NCBI GenBank assembly: GCA_024196135.1 | Contig: JAMQCK010001027.1 | Coordinates: 1-12,901, forward strand | Direction of reading: 5' to 3' | Origin: Pleurotus ostreatus/Saccharomyces cerevisiae fusant | Lineage: Eukaryota > Opisthokonta | DNA: 12,901 nucleotides | In this document: piece by piece, positions 7,454 to 12,901 of the stretch | Position numbering within the stretch: the first letter of the stretch is position 1 | Layout: each line of letters opens with the position of its first letter | Program-made: the position numbers and the translations under genes | Notes under the pieces: generated by a model | Databases searched by the model: none | Seen by the model: only the letters and a program-made list of their open reading frames with translations | Told to the model about the DNA's origin: nothing

Positions 7454-8081
7454 ATCTTTGGGGCCGCCGAGTCTTTGGAAAAAGTGTTTTCTAACCTAGC
7501 TTTCGTTGACTGCGTCCCAAGAACGTTTGAACGAGCCAAGGCCAGCTTCAATTTGCGCACCAGGTTCTACTGCTGAGCATCTCCGAGCGTCTCTGCGGTG
7601 CACGTCAACCACAGCTCCTGCGCCTCAGTGACGCCGCTTCGCCATCATTAGTCGGATGGGATGACCGCCATCGGCGTGGTCTCGCTGCAAGAAGTATTCA
7701 TAGCAGTCGAGGTTATGCCGCCCTTACCATCATCAACCACCTTCCACATCAAAGATATCATCCAGATACGCTCTAAAGCCGTTGGCCCTATAGTCGATAG
7801 GACTGGTCACCGCTCCTCGGGGAGCTTGCCGTAGACGCATCAGCTTCTCGTGCCCTAGCATCAAGCCCCTTGCCTAAACCTCGGGACGTTGAGACATCAT
7901 CCCGCGGATCTGGACGAGATGGAAGGGTTCTTCTCGAGTATGCAGCGCCTGACCTTGTATGCTGTCGCTTTTAGCATCCCATCGCACCCATTGCGTCTTC
8001 ATTACGCTCGCATTACACGCACCAAGCAGTTGTCATTCCTCATTCTCCTTTGCGCCCCTGCTCACCCCCTTCCCCTTCGCC

Positions 8082-9033
8082 ATGCCCGCCATTATCCCGA
8101 CTACGGGCCTCGCCCCATACACCATCGGGGCGAGCACGTACGAGACTTACTATAAGGTCTTCGGCGACCTCTCCTCCGACAAGCGCCCTCTCATCGTCGC
8201 GCACGGCGGGCCATCGCTGTCGCACGACTACCTCCTGCCCATCAGCGACATAGCCGCCACCCATGACGTACCCATCGTCTTCTACGACCAAGTCGGCACG
8301 GGCCTGAGCACCCATATCCCCGAGAAGAAGGGCGACACCACCTTCTGGACCATCGACCTCTTCATCGACGAGCTTTTCAATCTCTTGACGTACCTCGACA
8401 TCGAGGAGTACAACTACCTTGGGCACTCGTGGGGCGGAATGCTCGGACTGGAGGTCGTCCTGCGGAGGCATCCGAAGGGCATGAAGAACTTCGTCCTGGC
8501 GAACAGCCTGGCGGACGGCGCGTCATGGGATAAGTCCTTCGCGCAGCTCCTTCAGGCGCCCGACGTCCCGGAGGGCGTGAGGCAGACGATCATGGACGAG
8601 AACGCCGACCGTGCGAGGCGGTACGCTGCGTTGAAGGTCTTCTATAAAGTGTACGGCTGCATGGTGGACCCACTCCCGGAGGACTTCTTGCGTAGCATGG
8701 ACTACACGAACGGTGAAAACGCAGATAGGACGACTGTCGATGCCTTGTGAGTACCATCTTCACAAGCACGTTCTTCCAATTAAGATGACCGCACTTTGTA
8801 GGAACGCCGGCGATCTGAGCAACTGGGACGTCCGCGACAAGCTGGGAGAGATCGACGTGCCCACGCTGGTCATCAACGGCGCGAGGGATTTCGCGCAGGA
8901 TTGGGTGGTCGCGCCTTTCGTTGACAATATCCCGGACGTGAAGTGGGTGAAGTTCGAAAACTCGAGCCACACGCCGTTCTGGGAGGAGCGGGACGAGTTC
9001 AACCAGGTTGTGGCCGATTATCTTGGCTATTGA
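8082..9033 (+). CDS. proline iminopeptidase-family alpha/beta hydrolase (298 aa)
   Basis: Serine hydrolase of the S33 proline iminopeptidase / L-amino acid amidase group. Members remove N-terminal residues from short peptides or split amino-acid amides, usually in the cytosol. Exons 8082-8746 and 8802-9033 are joined by a 55-nt intron (donor GTGAGT, acceptor GTAG). The oxyanion motif H-G-G-P sits at 41-44 and the nucleophile elbow G-H-S-W-G-G at 114-119 (Ser116). The acid is probably Asp251 (NGARDFAQD) and the base His278 (NSSHTPFW). Length fits the family. The start was set at the ATG opening MPAIIP; the frame is open upstream to 7959, but that part has no likeness to the family. It has no signal peptide. 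It ends 225 bases from the convergent CLPTM1 gene. The family is sure; whether the substrate is proline peptides or amides is open. Confidence 0.9.
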
Positions 9034-9258
9034 GCGCGATGTAGTAGCTGGACATCATCATATATGCGCAGAAAATGGATCTCGAGACGATTAGACCTGT
9101 GATGGAAGCAATGGTTAGCACGGCGTGCGGGTGGGAGAGGTCATGGAGAGCGTACACCTCACTTGTCCCGCGAAGGAATGCCTTGTAACTGGAGCGTACT
9201 GAACATCAAGGGACTCCAATGGATACTCCTTACAACCAAGATAATACAACAAGCGTCC

Positions 9259-11516
9259 CTATCTCGTCTTCTTGGTCTCCTCCTTCTCGCCCTCGCCCGC
9301 CTTTGCACCCTCACCCTCCTTCAACGCATCCACATCCTCCACCATCACCTGTCCGTACTCGTTCACCCGCTTCGGGTCGATGCGGTAGATCCAGCGCTGG
9401 TAGAGGAAGATGAGGAAGACGACGTCGTCGCGGAAGCACGCGAGGCGGTGCAGGATGGGCATCTTGATGCAGAAGGCGAAGAAGTCGTCGACGACGGTGG
9501 AGAGGGTCTTGTAGACCATGGCCTTGATGGGCATGTGGGCGACGCTCTTGAGCTTGTAGTTGATGATGAGCTAAGAGAAGGTGGGTCAGTGGGGTCGATG
9601 GCCGGAAAAGAGGCAATAGAGGTACCTGCGGCACGAGCTGCGCGAAGCCGAACATGTACACATAGGACGTGAGCGTGCTGATGATGAAGCTATACCATCC
9701 TCGATGGGTCTCGTAAATGAGAGAGTAGCTGCATGCTCGTCAGCGTCCGCCATCAATTTTGCCACAAATGTACTCACATCGTATAGCCAATGAGCGTCGG
9801 AATCGCTACATACGACACGTAGCGGAAGGCGAGCTTGTCGTACTCCTGCGTCTTCTTCTCGTCCTCGCTGAGCACATGCTTGTCCTTGAACTCGACTTTG
9901 TACGGGATGGCCTTGCCGGGCGCAGGGCTGACGACAACGTCAACGGCCTTGGTGATCTTCCACGCCTCGATGACGATACCAATGCCCGACGTGAACAAGA
10001 TCATCCAGCTCGTTTCTTCGTTGTTGTCGATGAGGTAGAGCAAGATGATGATCTGCGTGACGACGTTGACGATAATCGTGCTGCAGCATCATGAGTATTG
10101 CTCGCCCTCGCTGAAGATAGATGCCACTTACCGCACGGAGACACCAACCATTTCCTGCTTGTTGCGCCAATGCGAAACGTCGGACGAGAATGCCAACATC
10201 TCGAACCTGTTGACCAGTCAGTAACTGATGATCGCAGTCGCACAACCCACTCACAGCATATGCAAGACCGTGACGAAGGCCGTCAACGCCAGGAAGTACG
10301 GGTTCGTCTCCAGCAGCATCCGCTTAATCTCGTCGAATTCCGCTCCTCCACCTCCCTGCTTCTGCGCCGCCTCGTTAAAGCTCGCAGTCATCGTCGTGAA
10401 CATCTGGAACTTCATGTACGACATCGGCTGGAAGACGAGGTGGAGGGGGACGACGGGCGTGGTCGCGTTGAGCTCGTGGTAGTGCGACTTGAGGTGCCAA
10501 AATTCGTTGAAGAAGGTGATGGGCTTGTACTTAACGGAAATATGACCTTCGGCGTCCTTGTAGGGGGCCCAGGCGATGTCTGTAGCGAAGTTAGCTTCAG
10601 CGCCAAGACACATTGACGTGTACGTACGCTGGGCAGCCGGAGGAGGTAGCTGAGCCGTGTTAATCGCAGGCGCGTCAGAAACGATTGCCAAAGTGTGATT
10701 CGCGTGCCAGTGAGGAACGATAACCTCCGGCTCTTCCTCTTCCTCCTCTTCGTCCTTCGACGCCAGCAGGTTCTTCTCCTTCCGTACCCGATGCTTCGGC
10801 AAATACGGCGTCAGCGCTGCAGATCCTCATCAGCATCATTTGCCTCCCTATCACTTGACAATACACTCACACTTCCGGACATGATAGATATCCCCCAGGT
10901 TGAATCCCTCCGCATCCGGATCGAGCCCCGCGCCGTTCCTCAAGAGGTACACGTCGGCATACAACGAGCCATTGCGGTGCGTCACGACCTCGGGCAGCCG
11001 AATATCCAGTTGCGCCTCCCTTGAGTCGCTCCAGTTGCCGTAGGTGATATTCTCCCAGACGATCCGCTGCAGCTGATCCTCGTCCCCCTCTCCGCGATAG
11101 CTCTGCACGTACTTCTTCGAGAAGACCTCAGGCCGGGGAGCAGAGGTGAAGTACACATGGATATCCAGCGGCGTGCCGAGGTCCCAGTCGGGGGTCGCGG
11201 ACGTGGGGGAGGACGTGGTCACTTTAGCGCCTGGGGGAACGTTCACATTTGCAGCGGGAGGGGCCGTGGTGGCGGGCTTGGGCATAAGGTATTTGGAGGC
11301 TTTATAACATGATGTAAACGCGTGTTGTTCTGCACGATCTTAGGGGGCACGCACCTAGCTGGGAGAACGCGTAGACGATGACCATTTGCTGCGTCGTGTC
11401 AGTATGCTGCGTACGATACTTTTGGAGGTTCAGCGCACCTTTACCATCCCCCATACTTTGTTCCCTCCCTCGTCTGCCTGGCCCGCAGCAGGCGCGGCAG
11501 CTTCGCGTCCTGACAT
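9259..11516 (-). CDS. CLPTM1-family multi-pass membrane protein (9 exons, 615 aa)
   Basis: Fungal homologue of cleft lip and palate transmembrane protein 1, an ER/secretory-membrane family; the relative CLPTM1L is reported to scramble a GPI-anchor precursor. Exons (minus strand): 11516-11439, 11388-11355, 11299-10871, 10816-10628, 10579-10255, 10206-10132, 10080-9778, 9728-9626 and 9570-9259; all phases join. One N-terminal transmembrane segment (about 25-38) precedes a luminal domain with several N-glycosylation sequons and the family's HWHANHT (216-222). The C-terminal part has about five helices (336-356, 377-395, 401-419, 463-484, 490-517). The strongest signature is at 546-585: C-I-K-M-P, then CFRDDVVF, LYQRWIYR and DPKRVNEYG. 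An acidic run (202-211) sits in the luminal domain, and the tail is Lys/Glu-rich. Intron 4 (10580-10627) is 48 nt without a stop, so retention would keep the frame. Confidence 0.93.
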
Positions 11517-11773
11517 GATGGCGTGAAGAAAGCGAGTTGCGTCGATCGCCGGGGTATGGCGCGTACGCGATACCGCCGGCCCGCTTACCCGACGTGGCCT
11601 CAAATGAGCGCCGCAACTTCAAGCGTTCTTTACATCGCCCCAGGCCGCATTGACTATTGCTTCTTCCACAGCTCCCTCTCATCTCATTACTCCTGCACTA
11701 CAATCCAAAGAGTGGAGGTTCATCGTTGTAGGATACACAGCAAAGATAGCAACAAGGACAGTGTGTTGATAAA

Positions 11774-12901
11774 TTATGGCTTGGGGTCCGACTCCTTGTA
11801 CGCCGGCGACGGCGTCGGGATGTCGTTCTCCGGGAAGTTTGGCGGCGCGCTCGACTCCCCGCGGTTCTTCTCCAGCCACTTGTCCATGTCGTCTGCCCGG
11901 CCGACGAAGGGGCGCTTGCCGAGGAGCTCGATCATGTCCTCGCTGAGGGGGTGTGAGCGGAAGGAAAGCAGGGATGAAGCGATAGGCTTACCGGGTCAAG
12001 ACCTCCTTCTCCAGCAAGCGCTTGGCTACCTTCTCGACGTCCTCGCGGTGCTCCGTCAGAAGATTCCTGGTGCGCTCGTAGCAGTCACTAGGAATGCTGT
12101 GAATTCGAAGCCTCTGAGAACCAGCAGAAGGACACGTACACAATCATCTTCCGAACCTCCTCATCCAGACGCTCCGCGGTCTTCTCACTGAACGGCTTGT
12201 TCCAGTGCTCCGTCGACCCACGCTCGCCACCGTAGCTGACCGGCCCAATGACGTTGTTCATGCCGTAGTTCGCGCACGCCTCGAAAGCCATCCGGGTGAT
12301 CTTCTGCAAGTCGTCCTGCGCGCCGGTGGTGATGTTGTCCGCGCCGAAGAAGATCTCCTCGGACACGCGGCCACCGAGCGTCATGCATATCCGGTCGCGC
12401 ATTTGGGGTGTCGAGAAGAGGTAGCGGTCGGCGGGGAGGTACTGTGGGGTGTCAGACTTGATTCTATGCGAGGACAAGGATTGAGCATACCTGAGCATAA
12501 CCAAGAGCACCAGTGCCGCGAGGGATGATAGAGACCTTGAGCAGTGGGTCGGCGTGCTCAAGGAACCAACCACAGATAGCGTGTCCCGCTTCGTGATACG
12601 CGACGGTCTTCTTCTCATCCGGGCTGAGGACGCGGCTCTTCCGCTCGAGGCCGACAATGACACGCTCGATGGCGGTGTCAAAGTCGACACTCTCGACGTA
12701 CTCGGCACTGCGACGCGCCGCATGCAACGCAGCCTCGTTACACACATTCGCGATGTCCGCACCAGAGAAGCCGGGTGTAAGCACCGCGAGCTTGTGCGCA
12801 AAGTCCTCCTCGACCTTCTTGATGTCCTCGGCGAGGCGGAGCGGCTTCAGGTGCACCTGGAAGATGCCCTTGCGGCCAGAGACGTCGGGGCGGTCGATGG
12901 C
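11774..12901 (-). CDS. AFG3: mitochondrial m-AAA protease, AFG3-type (partial, 5' end beyond window)
   Basis: ATP-dependent zinc metalloprotease of the mitochondrial inner membrane (FtsH/AFG3 family), which degrades misfolded membrane proteins and matures some imports. Only the C-terminal 325 residues are present; the gene runs off the right edge. Exons (minus strand): 12901-12491, 12441-12140, 12087-11992 and 11942-11774; introns of 49, 52 and 49 nt. The visible part starts at the end of the AAA ATPase module ([10 protein letters not shown]). It continues with the helical lid ([19 protein letters not shown], 41-59) and the M41 peptidase. The zinc site is H103-E-A-G-H107, with the third ligand probably Asp181 in [23 protein letters not shown] (264-278) is the usual C-terminal helix, followed by a Pro/Asp-rich tail. 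It resembles AFG3 more than YTA12, though that choice is less sure than the family. Confidence 0.93.

Larger units (their letters stand above)
7227..8081. promoter_or_regulatory. divergent upstream region of SSP2 and the hydrolase gene
   Basis: This 855-base stretch separates two divergent start codons. No gene is seen. Near the SSP2 side lie two short inverted repeats with 6-base arms and 2-base spacers, at 7393-7406 and 7440-7453. The hydrolase ATG is preceded by a pyrimidine-rich leader (about 8030-8080), with no TATA box in sight. A plus-strand frame at 7889-8155 overlaps the hydrolase start in another frame and looks spurious. Confidence 0.45.

Noticed and set aside
5278..8081. Transposon remnants, tRNA genes or CRISPR-like repeats
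   Set aside because: I saw no terminal repeats, transposase motifs, tRNA cloverleaf blocks or regularly spaced repeats in the intergenic regions.
8040..8471. 143-codon minus-strand frame
   Set aside because: Antisense to the hydrolase catalytic region; Glu/Val-rich mirror of its codon bias.
9163..9672. 169-codon plus-strand frame
   Set aside because: Antisense to the last CLPTM1 exons, where the conserved family signature lies.
10098..10616. 172-codon plus-strand frame
   Set aside because: Antisense to CLPTM1 exons and introns; no domain seen.

Overview
The window looks like nuclear DNA of a filamentous basidiomycete (Agaricomycetes-type). The genes are densely packed and split by many 48-64 nt introns, most with GTRNGT donors. 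Codon use is moderately GC-rich. The protein families point the same way: UstY/DUF3328 proteins, an unnamed basidiomycete-type 7-TM protein and short secreted peptides. All family calls come from reading motifs in hand-spliced translations; no database search was run.

Layout, left to right. 1-387: no confident gene. 388-1414 (-): an eight-exon GNAT N-acetyltransferase with one GC-AG intron. 2046-2715 (+) and 2811-3579 (-): two UstY-family (DUF3328) proteins lying tail to tail. 4012-5277 (+): a six-exon seven-transmembrane protein. 5933-6200 (-) and 7015-7226 (-): two short secreted peptide genes, each with one phase-1 intron, a TATA-like box about 70 nt upstream of the ATG and a C-terminal Cys-Phe. 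8082-9033 (+): an alpha/beta hydrolase of the proline iminopeptidase family. 9259-11516 (-): a nine-exon CLPTM1 homologue. 11774-12901 (-, running off the right edge): the C-terminal part of a mitochondrial m-AAA (AFG3-type) metalloprotease.

The two right-hand genes (CLPTM1, m-AAA protease) are conserved housekeeping genes. The left two thirds (about 0.4-9.0 kb) is accessory in character: an acetyltransferase, two UstY oxidase-like proteins, a 7-TM protein, two small secreted peptides and a peptidase-like hydrolase. UstY proteins are known from fungal ribosomal-peptide (dikaritin) clusters, where they modify secretory-pathway peptides freed by Kex2. That makes this stretch a speculative candidate for a small basidiomycete peptide-modification locus. 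The sequence shows the parts; it does not show that they work together, and neither secreted peptide has the repeated core units of known dikaritin precursors.
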